Shown here: positions 36,120 through 45,302 of the stretch, in pieces | How the letters are laid out: every line of letters begins with the position of its first letter | Numbering within the stretch: position 1 is the stretch's first letter | Source: Pseudomonas paracarnis | GTDB taxonomy: Bacteria; Pseudomonadota; Gammaproteobacteria; Pseudomonadales; Pseudomonadaceae | NCBI RefSeq assembly: GCF_904063055.1 | Contig: NZ_CAJFCN010000001.1 | Span: 62,001-126,000, forward strand | Length of the DNA stretch: 64,000 nucleotides | Direction: 5' to 3' | Translations under genes and position numbers: made by a program | Notes under the pieces: model-generated | Told to the model about the DNA's origin: nothing | The model's database searches: none | Seen by the model: the letters and a program-made list of their open reading frames with translations, nothing else

Positions 36120-37979
36120 ATGACCTCAGTAAACCAGTTCTGGCGCCGGGCAAGACTGCCCCTGGCCGTCAGCCTCGCTTCTACGCTCGCCGGGCCGGCA
36201 TTCGGCGTCAGTTTCAACATTGGTGAAATCGAAGGGAGCTTTGACTCGTCGCTTTCCGTGGGGGCGAGCTGGTCCACGGCCAAACCCAATCGTGACCTGA
36301 TCGGTGCCAACAACGGCGGCAAGGGCCTGTCCCAGACCTCCGATGACGGGCACTTGAACTTCAAGCGCGGCGAAACGTTCTCGAAGATCTTCAAGGGCAT
36401 CCACGACCTGGAACTGAAGTACGGCGACACCGGTGTGTTTGTGCGGGGCAAGTACTGGTACGACTTTGAACTCAAGGACGAAAGCCGTCCGTTCAAGGAC
36501 ATCAGCGACAACAACCGCAAGGAAGGCGCCAAGTCTTCGGGCGGGCAGATTCTCGATGCGTTCGTCTACCACAACTACTCGATTGCCGATGCGCCGGGTT
36601 CCGTGCGTTTTGGTAAGCAGGTGGTGAGCTGGGGGGAAAGTACCTTCATCGGCGGCGGCATCAACTCCATCAACCCGATCGACGTGTCGGCGTTTCGCCG
36701 TCCGGGGGCCGAGATCAAGGAAGGCTTGATCCCGGTGAACATGTTCTACGTGTCCCAGTCGCTCACCGACAACCTGTCGGCCGAGGCGTTTTACCAGCTG
36801 GAGTGGGACCAGACCGTGACCGATAACTGCGGCACGTTCTTCTCGCAGCCGGACGTGATCTCCGATGGTTGCAGCAATAACCTGCGGGTACTGAACAAGC
36901 GTTCGACCATTCCTGCCGCCGCCCTGCCGACCCTGGGTGCCTTGGGGGTGGACGTGAACAGCGAAGGCGTGCTGGTGCGCCGTGGGCCGGACCGTGATGC
37001 CCGCGACAGCGGCCAGTTTGGCGTGGCCATGCGCTACAACTTCGAACCGCTGGATACCGAATTCGGCGCCTACTTCATGAACTACCACAGCCGTGCGCCG
37101 ATCTTCAGCGCGCAGGGCGCGCCATCGGCGGCCTACACGCGTCCGCTGGGGCCACTGGGGGCCTTGCGACCGTTGATCGTGGCGGGCAGCTCGAACTACT
37201 TCGTCGAGTACCCGGAAGATATTCGCCTCTACGGCCTGAGCTTCTCCACCACCTTGCCTACCGGCACCGCCTGGAGCGGTGAGTTGAGCTACCGTCCGAA
37301 TGCGCCGGTGCAGTTGAGCACCACTGACATTCTGTTCGCCGGTGTCACGCCGATCCCCGGCTTTGGCAATGCGTCCGTGCTCAAGGGCACGCCGGGCCAG
37401 GACCTGCACGGCTACAACCGCAAGGAGGTCACCCAGTTCCAGACCACCTTCACGCACTTCTTCGACCAGGTCATGGGCGCCAGCCGCCTCACCACCGTCG
37501 GTGAAATCGGCGTGACCCACGTGGGTGGCCTGGAAAGCAAATCCCAGGCTCGTTACGGCCGCGACCCGGTGTTCGGCCCAGGCACGCTGCCAGGTGGGTT
37601 CTGCAACGCCCTCAACAACTCCACCGCCAACGGCGCCGGCTTGCCCAACGCTGCTGGCCTGAACACCAACTGCAACAACGACGGCTATACCACCGCAACG
37701 TCCTGGGGCTACCGCGCCCGTGCCATCTGGGAATACCCGGACGTGTTCGCGGGCGTGAACCTCAAACCCAACGTGGCCTGGTCCCATGACGTCAAAGGTT
37801 ACTCGCCAGGCCCTGGCGGCAACTTTGAAGAAGGTCGCAAGGCGGTCAGCCTGGGCCTGGATGCCGAATACCAGAACACCTATACCGCGAGCCTGGCGTA
37901 CACCAACTTCTTTGGTGGCAAGTTCAGCACTGTGGATGACCGCGACTTTGTCGCCTTGAGCTTCGGCGCCAACTTCTAA
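36120..37979 (+). CDS. DUF1302 outer-membrane beta-barrel protein
   Basis: Product of 619 residues with a cleavable signal peptide (RRARLPLAVSLASTLAGPA then FG) and alternating hydrophobic/polar strands across the mature protein (FGVAMRYNFEPLDTEFGAYF), ending in Phe (SFGANF), the outer-membrane barrel assembly signal. This fits the DUF1302 family, found beside DUF1329 in lipid, sterol and alkane gene clusters. The start at 36120 (MTSVNQFWRR) has GGAG eight bases upstream; the reading from 36012 adds 36 residues before the signal peptide and is rejected. A channel or surface role for fatty-acid-like substrates is inference. Confidence 0.82.
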   Translation: MTSVNQFWRRARLPLAVSLASTLAGPAFGVSFNIGEIEGSFDSSLSVGASWSTAKPNRDLIGANNGGKGLSQTSDDGHLNFKRGETFSKIFKGIHDLELKYGDTGVFVRGKYWYDFELKDESRPFKDISDNNRKEGAKSSGGQILDAFVYHNYSIADAPGSVRFGKQVVSWGESTFIGGGINSINPIDVSAFRRPGAEIKEGLIPVNMFYVSQSLTDNLSAEAFYQLEWDQTVTDNCGTFFSQPDVISDGCSNNLRVLNKRSTIPAAALPTLGALGVDVNSEGVLVRRGPDRDARDSGQFGVAMRYNFEPLDTEFGAYFMNYHSRAPIFSAQGAPSAAYTRPLGPLGALRPLIVAGSSNYFVEYPEDIRLYGLSFSTTLPTGTAWSGELSYRPNAPVQLSTTDILFAGVTPIPGFGNASVLKGTPGQDLHGYNRKEVTQFQTTFTHFFDQVMGASRLTTVGEIGVTHVGGLESKSQARYGRDPVFGPGTLPGGFCNALNNSTANGAGLPNAAGLNTNCNNDGYTTATSWGYRARAIWEYPDVFAGVNLKPNVAWSHDVKGYSPGPGGNFEEGRKAVSLGLDAEYQNTYTASLAYTNFFGGKFSTVDDRDFVALSFGANF

Positions 37980-38021
37980 GCACACTCTTTTCAAGTGGCA
38001 TGTATTCAGGAAGACCAGAGC

Positions 38022-39386
38022 ATGAAAATAACAAAAAGTCTGTTGCACGTGGGTGTGCTTGGGCTGTCGATCCTGGCGAGTAACGTCATGGCGGCAGTCT
38101 CGGCAGATGAAGCCGCCAAGCTCGGCACGACCCTGACCCCGATGGGCGCCGAGATGGCCGGTAACGCGGCCGGCACCATTCCAAAATGGTCGCCATTGCC
38201 GACCAATGCCGGTGCGGTCGACGCCCGTGGTTTCCTCGCCAACCCGTATGCCAGCGAGCAACCGCAGTTCACCATCACCGCGCAGAACGTCGAGCAGTAC
38301 AAAGACAAGCTGGCCCCCGGGCAATACGCGATGTTCAAGCGTTACCCGGACAGCTTCAAGATGCCGGTGTACCCGACCCATCGCGGCGCCACCGTGCCGG
38401 CCGAGGTGTTTGCCTCGATCAAGAAAAACGCCACCACCACCAACCTGGTGTCCGGCGGCAACGGTCTGGAAAACTTTGAAACCGCCGTCCCGTTCCCGAT
38501 TCCCAAGAGCGGCGTTGAAGTGATCTGGAACCACATCACCCGTTATCGCGGTGGCAGCGTGACCCGCCTGGTTACCCAGGCCACCCCGCAAACCAACGGT
38601 TCCTACAGCCTGGTGTACTTCCGCGACCAGTTCGTGTTCCGCGACAAGATGAAGGACTTCGATCCGAAAAACCCAGGCAACGTGCTGTTCTACTTCAAGC
38701 AGCAAGTGACTGCGCCAGCGCGCCTGGCCGGTGGTGTGCTGCTGGTGCACGAAACCCTGGACCAGGTCAAAGAACCGCGTTCGGCCTGGGTCTACAACGC
38801 CGGGCAGCGCCGTGTGCGTCGGGCGCCGCAAGTGTCCTATGACGGGCCGGGTACTGCCGCCGATGGCCTGCGCACCTCCGACAACCTCGACATGTACAAC
38901 GGTGCGCCGGACCGCTACGACTGGAAGCTGGAAGGCAAGAAAGAAATCTACATTGCCTCCAACAGCTACAAGATCGACGATCCCAAGCTCAAGTACGCCG
39001 ATATCATCAAGGCTGGCCACATCAACCAGGACCTGGCTCGCTACGAGCTGCGCCGTGTCTGGCACGTGGTCGCCACCTTGAAGGAAGGCCAGCGCCACAT
39101 CTACGCCAAGCGTGACTTCTACATCGACGAAGACACCTGGCAGGCAGCGGTGATCGACCACTACGACGGTCGTGGCCAACTGTGGCGCGTCGCCGAGGCC
39201 CATGGCGAGAACTACTACGACAAGCAAGTGCCGTGGTACGCCCTGGAAACCCTCTACGACCTGCAGTCCGGCCGCTACCTGGCCCTGGGCATGAAGAACG
39301 AAGAGAAGCAGGCCTATGACTTCGGCTTCACCGCCAGCACCAGCGACTTCACCCCAGCGGCCCTGCGCCAGGACGGTGTTCGCTAA
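38022..39386 (+). CDS. DUF1329 periplasmic protein, partner of DUF1302
   Basis: Product of 454 residues with a signal peptide (KITKSLLHVGVLGLSILASN then VMA), then a long soluble part rich in aromatic residues. The central and C-terminal pattern (VSYDGPGTAADGLRTSDNL, DRYDWKLEGKKEIYIASNSY, RRVWHVVATLKEGQRH) matches the DUF1329 family, whose fold is thought to be LolA/LolB-like, so a lipid-binding role is plausible. The ATG at 38022, with AGGAA upstream, is preferred to the GTG at 37995. It lies 42 bases after the DUF1302 gene, typical of the pair. No fused RND exporter or YCF48 gene is present here. Confidence 0.85.
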   Translation: MKITKSLLHVGVLGLSILASNVMAAVSADEAAKLGTTLTPMGAEMAGNAAGTIPKWSPLPTNAGAVDARGFLANPYASEQPQFTITAQNVEQYKDKLAPGQYAMFKRYPDSFKMPVYPTHRGATVPAEVFASIKKNATTTNLVSGGNGLENFETAVPFPIPKSGVEVIWNHITRYRGGSVTRLVTQATPQTNGSYSLVYFRDQFVFRDKMKDFDPKNPGNVLFYFKQQVTAPARLAGGVLLVHETLDQVKEPRSAWVYNAGQRRVRRAPQVSYDGPGTAADGLRTSDNLDMYNGAPDRYDWKLEGKKEIYIASNSYKIDDPKLKYADIIKAGHINQDLARYELRRVWHVVATLKEGQRHIYAKRDFYIDEDTWQAAVIDHYDGRGQLWRVAEAHGENYYDKQVPWYALETLYDLQSGRYLALGMKNEEKQAYDFGFTASTSDFTPAALRQDGVR

Positions 39387-39407
39387 CCTCTGCTGATGCT
39401 CTCTGAA

Positions 39408-39524
39408 TGATCGCTCCCACGCTCTGCGTGGGAGTGCTTCCTGTGACGCTCTGCGTCACGCCTCAAAAGTCGACGCGCAGCGTCGAAGTCTGCATTCCCA
39501 CGCAGAGCGTGGGAACGATCATTC
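39408..39524. repeat. Compound hairpin repeat after DUF1329 gene
   Basis: Contains CTCCCACGCTCTGCGTGGG (39414-39432), GTGACGCTCTGCGTCAC (39443-39459), CGACGCGCAGCGTCG (39471-39485) and the inverse arm TCCCACGCAGAGCGTGGGA (39496-39514). The whole block is bounded by GATC ends as an inverted repeat. A single GCGAGCAAGCTCGCTCC arm of the other REP class follows at 39554-39570. It separates the DUF1329 gene from the LuxR gene. Confidence 0.8.
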
Positions 39525-39716
39525 CTGGATGGGCGCGTTTTTTTTTGTGCTTCGCGAGCAAGCTCGCTCCTGCTTCTTGCTTGGCGGCTGGAAGGGATAT
39601 TTCTTGTCGCAGTTCTTTTTCAGCCATTTGTTGCAAAGATCTACAATCCCGCCGCTTTTACCGCTAGTCTGCGGACATCTGCAATGCCGACAACAGCCTT
39701 CTACAAGAGCCCGGCG

Positions 39717-42446
39717 ATGACTGATCTGTCCCGAACCCATGGGCCTGCCAGTGTGGTGATGCCGCCGCTGGAAGGCCGCTTCTACCGGCCCCCGTTGCCT
39801 GACGGCTACGTGCTGCGCCCGCGCCTGTGCGAACGGCTGAATGCGGGCCTTGATGGGCGACTGTTGCTGGTCAGCGCGCCCGCGGGGTTCGGCAAGAGTT
39901 CGTTGGCGGTGGAGTTCTGCCAGGGCTTGCCAGCCCAGTGGCAAAGCCTGTGGTTGGGCCTGAGCCCTCGTGACAGTGACCCCGGCCGTTTCCTGGAGCG
40001 GCTGCTCGACGGCTTGCAACAGTATTTTCCGCAACTCGGCGCCCAATCCCTGGGGTTGCTGAAAATGCGCCAGCGTCACCAACCCTTTGCCTTCGAAGAA
40101 TGGCTCGATGGCCTGCTCGACGAACTGGCCGTGCACCTGTCTGCACGTTCGCCGTTATTGCTGGTGCTGGATGACTATCACCTGGCCCAGGGCCCGGTGC
40201 TGGATCGCTGCCTGCAGTTTTTTCTCAATCATTTGCCTGATGGCCTGGTGGTGCTGGTCACCAGCCGGCAGCGTCCGGACTGGCACCTGGCACGCCTGCG
40301 TCTGTCGCGACACCTGTTGGAACTGCATGAGCAAGACCTGCGCCTGACCCATGACGAATCCCTGGCGGTGCTGGATGGACACGGCAATGCATTGCGCGGT
40401 GAGGCGTTGGAAAACCTGATCCGTCGTAGCGAGGGCTGGGTCGCCGGCCTGCGCTTCTGGTTGTTGGCGGCCTCCGAAGCCGGCAGTGAGGGCGCCTTGC
40501 CGCAAAGCCTGCACGGTGGCGAAGGGCTGATTCGCGATTACCTGCTCGAAGAAGTCATCGACTGCCTGCCCGCAGAAGTGCAAGCGTTCCTGTATGACAC
40601 CGCACCTCAGGAGCGTTTTTGCAGCGAATTATGCGACGCCGTCCGCGAGGCCCATGACAGCGCAGAAATCCTGCGCTATTTGCAGGCTCATCAAGTGTTC
40701 CTGGTGCCGTTGGATGAGCAAGGGCACTGGTACCGTTATCACCATTTGTTCTCCGATCTGCTGCGTACCCGCCGCGAGAAAAGCGCCACCTTGCCGCCGG
40801 CCAGCCTGCACTTGCGCGCCTGTCGCTGGTTTAACACCCAGGGCTTGATCGACGAGGCGGTGGAGCAGGCGCTGCGGGCCGGGCATCTGGATGTGGCGGC
40901 GAATCTGGTGCAGAACCTGTCCGAAGAGCAACTGCTGGCAGAGCAGAACATCGGCATGCTGCTGCGCTGGAAGATGGACTTGCCCGACAGCCTGCTGATC
41001 AGCACGCCGCGTTTGATCGTGCTGTACAGCTGGGCGCTGGGGCTCGCATGCCAATTGGATGCAGCGCAGGAGCTGTCCAGCTACCTCAGCCGCTTCCTGC
41101 CGGCGCCATCGGCCACCGCGCAAAAATCCATGTTGGCCCAATGGTTGGCGCTGAGCGGGATTATTGCCCGTGGGCGCGGAGACCGTGAGCTGACCCAGCG
41201 CTATTGCAACGAAGCGTTGGAAAGCTTGCCGCCAAAGCGTTACGGCCAGCGCCTGATGTGCCTCTCGACCCTGTCCAACCTGGCGATCGTCGATGCCGAC
41301 CTGTGGCGCGCTCGTGGTCTGAACCGCGAATCGTTGGAGCTGGCGCAGCGCGTCGGTAACCCCTTGTTTGAAGCCTTGGCCCATTACGACCGGGCGCGGG
41401 TGCTGCAGGCGCGGGGGGAGATCCTGCGTTCCCTGGATGAAGCCCGCCAGGGCCTCGAGCGCCTGCATGGGCTGGCGCCCCAGCGCCTGTATGCCGTGCG
41501 CGCACGCCTGTCGCTGTACGAGGGGTACCTGCTGCTGGTGCGTTACCAGCCCGAAGCCGGCCTGGCGCGTTTGCGCGCCGGCCTGGCCGAGGCCCGTGCT
41601 TGCCGCGATATCAGCGTGCTGATCGGGCACTGCGTCATCGCCAGCTTCGAAGGGCGGCGTGGGGAGTTTGCCCATGCTTTTGCCGAACTGGCCGAGGCCG
41701 AACGCTTGATGCACATCTGGGATGTGCCGCCGATCTATTACCTGGCGATGATCACCCTGATCAAATGCGAGTTGTGGCTGGCCCAGGGGCGCACTGACCT
41801 GGCCGACGCCTGGCTGGCCCGCCTGGGGCAGACCTACAACGGCGAGCACGCCGCGGCCGCCCCCGAGTTTCATCCGCACCTGCCGCAACATATCGAGCTG
41901 CAACAAGCCGCGCTCGATGCCACGCGCCATCAGCCCGACAGTGCGCTGCAACGCCTGGAAGCGCTGGCCCAGCAGGCTCATGACAGTGGGCGCCAGATGA
42001 TTGCCCTGATGGCGCTGGTCCAGCAGGTGCAGTTACTTCTGGATAATGGCCAGGAAGCCAAGGCCAGGCCGGTGTTCGCCCGTGCCCTGGAAGCCGGTTC
42101 GGGTGGTGCGTTGCAGCCGTTTCAACGGTTGTTGGAGGGTTACCCGCAGTGGATGCGCGAGCAGTTGGGCAAGGATTCCCATGGGCTGCTCAATCAGAGC
42201 TTGCTGGCGTTGCTGCCCCAAGTCAGCGCAGTTGAAGCCGCACCTCAACAGGAAACCCTCAGCACCCGAGAGCTGGCGGTGCTGCAACTGATTGCCCAAG
42301 GCTGTTCAAACCAGGAAATCAGCAACCAGTTGTTCATCTCTCTGCACACGGTGAAGACCCACGCCAGCCACATCAACAGCAAGCTCGGCGTGGAGCGTCG
42401 TACCCAGGCAGTAGCGCGGGCCAAGGCCATGGGCTTGTTGGCCTGA
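39717..42446 (+). CDS. MalT-like LuxR-family transcriptional regulator
   Basis: Large regulator of 909 residues (STAND/LAL type). An N-terminal NTPase has Walker A SAPAGFGKSSL near residue 50 and a Walker B-like LLLVLDDYHLAQGPVLD near residue 145. The middle is long helical tetratricopeptide-like sequence. The C-terminal LuxR helix-turn-helix contains LSTRELAVLQLIAQGCSNQE near residue 845 and LFISLHTVKTHASHINSKLG. MalT-type proteins bind a small inducer plus ATP and activate transcription. ATG 39717 (MTDLSR) is chosen; ATG 39684 would add 11 residues. Position after the DUF1329 gene suggests it controls that locus, but this is inference. Confidence 0.88.
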   Translation: MTDLSRTHGPASVVMPPLEGRFYRPPLPDGYVLRPRLCERLNAGLDGRLLLVSAPAGFGKSSLAVEFCQGLPAQWQSLWLGLSPRDSDPGRFLERLLDGLQQYFPQLGAQSLGLLKMRQRHQPFAFEEWLDGLLDELAVHLSARSPLLLVLDDYHLAQGPVLDRCLQFFLNHLPDGLVVLVTSRQRPDWHLARLRLSRHLLELHEQDLRLTHDESLAVLDGHGNALRGEALENLIRRSEGWVAGLRFWLLAASEAGSEGALPQSLHGGEGLIRDYLLEEVIDCLPAEVQAFLYDTAPQERFCSELCDAVREAHDSAEILRYLQAHQVFLVPLDEQGHWYRYHHLFSDLLRTRREKSATLPPASLHLRACRWFNTQGLIDEAVEQALRAGHLDVAANLVQNLSEEQLLAEQNIGMLLRWKMDLPDSLLISTPRLIVLYSWALGLACQLDAAQELSSYLSRFLPAPSATAQKSMLAQWLALSGIIARGRGDRELTQRYCNEALESLPPKRYGQRLMCLSTLSNLAIVDADLWRARGLNRESLELAQRVGNPLFEALAHYDRARVLQARGEILRSLDEARQGLERLHGLAPQRLYAVRARLSLYEGYLLLVRYQPEAGLARLRAGLAEARACRDISVLIGHCVIASFEGRRGEFAHAFAELAEAERLMHIWDVPPIYYLAMITLIKCELWLAQGRTDLADAWLARLGQTYNGEHAAAAPEFHPHLPQHIELQQAALDATRHQPDSALQRLEALAQQAHDSGRQMIALMALVQQVQLLLDNGQEAKARPVFARALEAGSGGALQPFQRLLEGYPQWMREQLGKDSHGLLNQSLLALLPQVSAVEAAPQQETLSTRELAVLQLIAQGCSNQEISNQLFISLHTVKTHASHINSKLGVERRTQAVARAKAMGLLA

Positions 42447-42455
42447 GCCCTGGGT

Positions 42456-43031
42456 TTATGGCGTGGTCGGGCAGCCTTTGAGTGAGGTGTCGACGGTCTG
42501 ATTGATCAGCGCCGCGAAACGCTTGAGGTTGTTCTGATGCGCCACCACCAACTCGTCGATGCTCGGCCCGGCAGGTGATTGCAAGGTGGTGCGGCAGGTC
42601 AAGGCCGGGCGATCGCCATTGACTTGCCTCAGGCGCCAGCGCACATCGAGCAATGCGTACTGCCCCGGTACCGAGTCAAACCGCTGCACGTCTACGCGTA
42701 AAGCCACGGCTTGCCGGGCATTGCTGTTGGCCAATTGATCGACCAAGGCGCTCCTCAGTTCATCGGCGAGGGTGGCGGCCCACCACTGGGTTTCAAGAAT
42801 CGCCAGGCCGCTGTCGCCCTGGCGGATCACTATCTGCGCGCGGTCGACCTGAGGCGGCACGCTGATGCTCTCAATGCGCACACCGCCGGCCTCTGCTCGC
42901 GTACTCGGGCTCAAGTGCGCCGGGGTCAGGGTATGAAAAGCGATGGGTTCACTGCGACAGGCACCGAGCAGCAGCAGGGCGCTCAGTAACGTGATCTTCA
43001 ACGGCAATGTCATGGCGGCTCCAATGGTCAT
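42456..43031 (-). CDS. pqiC: PqiC-type outer-membrane lipoprotein
   Basis: Lipoprotein of 191 residues with signal peptide and lipobox LLGAC (near Cys 25), followed by the ABC-transport auxiliary domain (GGVRIESISVPPQVDRAQIV near residue 48, then ETQWWAATLADELRSALVDQ). PqiC caps the periplasmic PqiB tube at the outer membrane in the Pqi intermembrane lipid transport system. The ATG at 43031 overlaps the pqiB stop (ATGA). It converges with the LuxR gene, with only nine bases between. Confidence 0.9.
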   Translation of the reverse strand: MTIGAAMTLPLKITLLSALLLLGACRSEPIAFHTLTPAHLSPSTRAEAGGVRIESISVPPQVDRAQIVIRQGDSGLAILETQWWAATLADELRSALVDQLANSNARQAVALRVDVQRFDSVPGQYALLDVRWRLRQVNGDRPALTCRTTLQSPAGPSIDELVVAHQNNLKRFAALINQTVDTSLKGCPTTP

Positions 43032-44677
43032 TTGCGGGGTGGCCCTTGCAGGTCCGTCGGTGCGGCGTTATCGGGGCGGCCGCGAATCAGCGACTCCGGA
43101 TGCCGGCCCAGATAATCCGAAAGCTCGCGCAGGGAACGCGACATGCGCCCCAACTCGTCGAGGGTCTGGGTCAGTTGTTCACGCTGCGGCGAGTCTTCGG
43201 CCAGGGTTGAACTGGCCGATTGCAGGGTCTTGCTCACGTCGGCCAAGGTCGTTTGCACACCCGGCAGCGTCTTGGCGTTGAATTGCGCCAGGCCCTTGCG
43301 CAGTTCGACCAGGCTGGCGTCGAGGTTGCCGGCAATACGCTCGACAGGCAGTTGGCTGATCTTGTTGACGATGCCTTCGAACTTCTCTTGCAGCTGTTCC
43401 AGGTTGCCCGGGATGGTGGGGATGCCCACGGGGCGCTGGTTCGGGTCGAACGCGACTTTTTCCGCCTTGGGGTAGAAGTCCAGGGCGATGTAGAGCTGGC
43501 CGGTCAGCAAGTTACCGCTGCGAGCCTGGGCGCGCAGGCCGTTTTCGATGAAGGTCCCGATCAGGCGTACGCCGGCTGCCTCATCGTCAGGGTTATTGTT
43601 CATGGCCTTGAGCAGCTTGGTGTGGGCCTCGCCGAGCAGTTGCGGGTAGATCACGATGCCGACATTGACCGGGAAGGTGCGTTTCTTCGCATCGAAATCC
43701 AGGTTGATCGATACAACCCTGCCGAACTCGACGCCGAGGAACTCCACCGGTGCGTCGACTTTCAGCCCGCGCAGGGCCTGATCGAAGCGCAGGACCATGT
43801 ATTGCCCCTTGCCGTTGGGCGGGGCGAGGGCGCTTTGCTGGTCTTCGAACAATTCAAAGCTGCGACTTTCTTCGGCCGGTTTGTCATTGGGGTTGTAGGG
43901 CGGCGCCTGGAAGGCGATCCCGCCCATCAACATGGACGACAAGGATTCGGTTTTCAGCGCAAAGCCATTGGCGCCGACGCTCAAGTCGACGCCGCTGGCA
44001 TTCCAGAACCGCGTGTTCTCGGTGATGTACACATCATTGGGCGCATGCACGAAGATTTCGACATTCACGCCCTTGCCCTCGTTGTCCAGCTCATAGGCCA
44101 CCACCTGGCCCACCGGGATCTTGCGGTAATAGACGGGGGAGCCGATGTCCAGGGAACCCAGGGCCTGGGTGTGCAGGGTGAAGCGCTTGCCCGGCTCGCC
44201 GTAGGTGATGGGCGGCGGGTTTTCCAAGCCGGTGAAGTGCTTGGCGCGGGTCTCGGATTGACCGATGTCCGCGCCGATATAGTCGCCGGACAACAACGTG
44301 TCGATGCCCGACACGCCGCCTGCGCCAATGCGCGGGCGCACCACCCAGAATTTCGAATCTTCGCGGGTGAAGCTTTCGGCCTGTTTGACCAGCTCGACGG
44401 TGGCATTGACGCTTTTCTGGTCATCACTCAGAGCTACGGCGGTTACTTGGCCGATCACCACGTTGCGGTATTTGACCTCGGTTTTGTTGGCAACCAGCCC
44501 GCTGCCGGTCTTGAAGTTGAGGACGATGGTCGGCCCTTGTTGCATGACGCTGTGAATCACCAGCGAGATCCCCACCAGTACGGCGACAATCGGCACGATC
44601 CAGACCAGCGAGACACTGAAACGACGCGTCTTGATCACGGGTTGCCCCGCAGGGGTGTCAGCCTTGGATGAGCTCAT
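43028..44677 (-). CDS. pqiB: PqiB, MCE-domain intermembrane transport protein
   Basis: Inner-membrane anchored protein of 549 residues that forms a hollow needle across the periplasm for lipid transport. One N-terminal helix (SLVWIVPIVAVLVGISLVIH, residues 23-42) is followed by three MCE domains (TIVLNFKTGSGLVANKTEV near residue 50; FTLHTQALGSLDIGSPVYY near residue 170; YMVLRFDQALRGLKVDAPVE near residue 300) and a long C-terminal coiled coil (LRKGLAQFNAKTLPGVQTTL) ending in a basic tail. Size and architecture match E. coli PqiB (546). Overlaps pqiA2 by 20 bases and pqiC by four. Confidence 0.93.
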   Translation of the reverse strand: MSSSKADTPAGQPVIKTRRFSVSLVWIVPIVAVLVGISLVIHSVMQQGPTIVLNFKTGSGLVANKTEVKYRNVVIGQVTAVALSDDQKSVNATVELVKQAESFTREDSKFWVVRPRIGAGGVSGIDTLLSGDYIGADIGQSETRAKHFTGLENPPPITYGEPGKRFTLHTQALGSLDIGSPVYYRKIPVGQVVAYELDNEGKGVNVEIFVHAPNDVYITENTRFWNASGVDLSVGANGFALKTESLSSMLMGGIAFQAPPYNPNDKPAEESRSFELFEDQQSALAPPNGKGQYMVLRFDQALRGLKVDAPVEFLGVEFGRVVSINLDFDAKKRTFPVNVGIVIYPQLLGEAHTKLLKAMNNNPDDEAAGVRLIGTFIENGLRAQARSGNLLTGQLYIALDFYPKAEKVAFDPNQRPVGIPTIPGNLEQLQEKFEGIVNKISQLPVERIAGNLDASLVELRKGLAQFNAKTLPGVQTTLADVSKTLQSASSTLAEDSPQREQLTQTLDELGRMSRSLRELSDYLGRHPESLIRGRPDNAAPTDLQGPPRK

Positions 44678-45302
44678 CCGAGGTCTCCTCGTTATGTGGG
44701 TTTTCCCAGATTAGCCGGGGATCAAAGCTCATGGCCGCGAGCATCGTAAACACGACCACCAGGCCAAAAAACAGAATGCCCAGGCGCGGTTCTATCGTGC
44801 CCAGGGCTTGAAACTTCACCAGTGCGGCCACCAGGGCGACCACGATGACATCGAGCATCGACCAATAGCCGATCAGTTCGATAAACCGAAACAGCTTCGA
44901 ACGCTCCTTGCGCGCCCACTGGCTATTGCGCTGCACAGTGACCAGCAGCAGCCCCAGCGACAGGAACTTGATGCCCGGCACGGCAATGCTGGCGATGAAA
45001 ATGATCAGCGCAATGTCCCAGGCGCCATGTTGCCAGAACTCCAGCACGCCGCTCATGATGGTGCTGTCTGCGCCCGAGCCGAGCATGGTGGTGTTCATCA
45101 CTGGCAATAAATTGGCCGGGACATAAAAGGCGAGGGCGGTGAGCATGTAGGCCCAGGTTCGGGTCAGGGACTGCACCTTGCGCCGATGCAGCGCGGCGCC
45201 ACAGCGGTCGCACTCGGTGGGCTCAAGGCGCATGTCGCAGGGCTGGCCGCAGGTGTGGCACAGGCAAAGGTTCAGCTCGCGGGCGGTGGGCGGTGAATTC
45301 AT
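44658..45302 (-). CDS. PqiA-like membrane protein, second half gene
   Basis: Protein of 214 residues with a Cys-rich ribbon (LCHTCGQPC and CDRCGAALHR) followed by about four membrane helices (ALAFYVPANLLPVMNTTMLG near residue 50 and IALIIFIASIAVPGIKFLSL near residue 90). This is one repeat of the PqiA fold; E. coli PqiA is a single protein with two such halves. The ATG at 45302 overlaps the stop of the first half gene (ATGA), so the two halves are made separately but in a coupled way. It overlaps pqiB by 20 bases. Confidence 0.9.
   Translation of the reverse strand: MNSPPTARELNLCLCHTCGQPCDMRLEPTECDRCGAALHRRKVQSLTRTWAYMLTALAFYVPANLLPVMNTTMLGSGADSTIMSGVLEFWQHGAWDIALIIFIASIAVPGIKFLSLGLLLVTVQRNSQWARKERSKLFRFIELIGYWSMLDVIVVALVAALVKFQALGTIEPRLGILFFGLVVVFTMLAAMSFDPRLIWENPHNEETSDELIQG

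Noticed and set aside
36126..39227. A 1033-codon frame antisense to the DUF1302 and DUF1329 genes
   Set aside because: It is long only because the sense genes have GC-rich codon ends. The product is Val/His/Arg/Gly-rich with no domain, and the sense strand has signal peptides and barrel features.
42447..42455. Search for a terminator between the LuxR gene and pqiC
   Set aside because: Only nine bases separate the converging stops, so no hairpin fits; transcripts must overlap or stop inside the genes.
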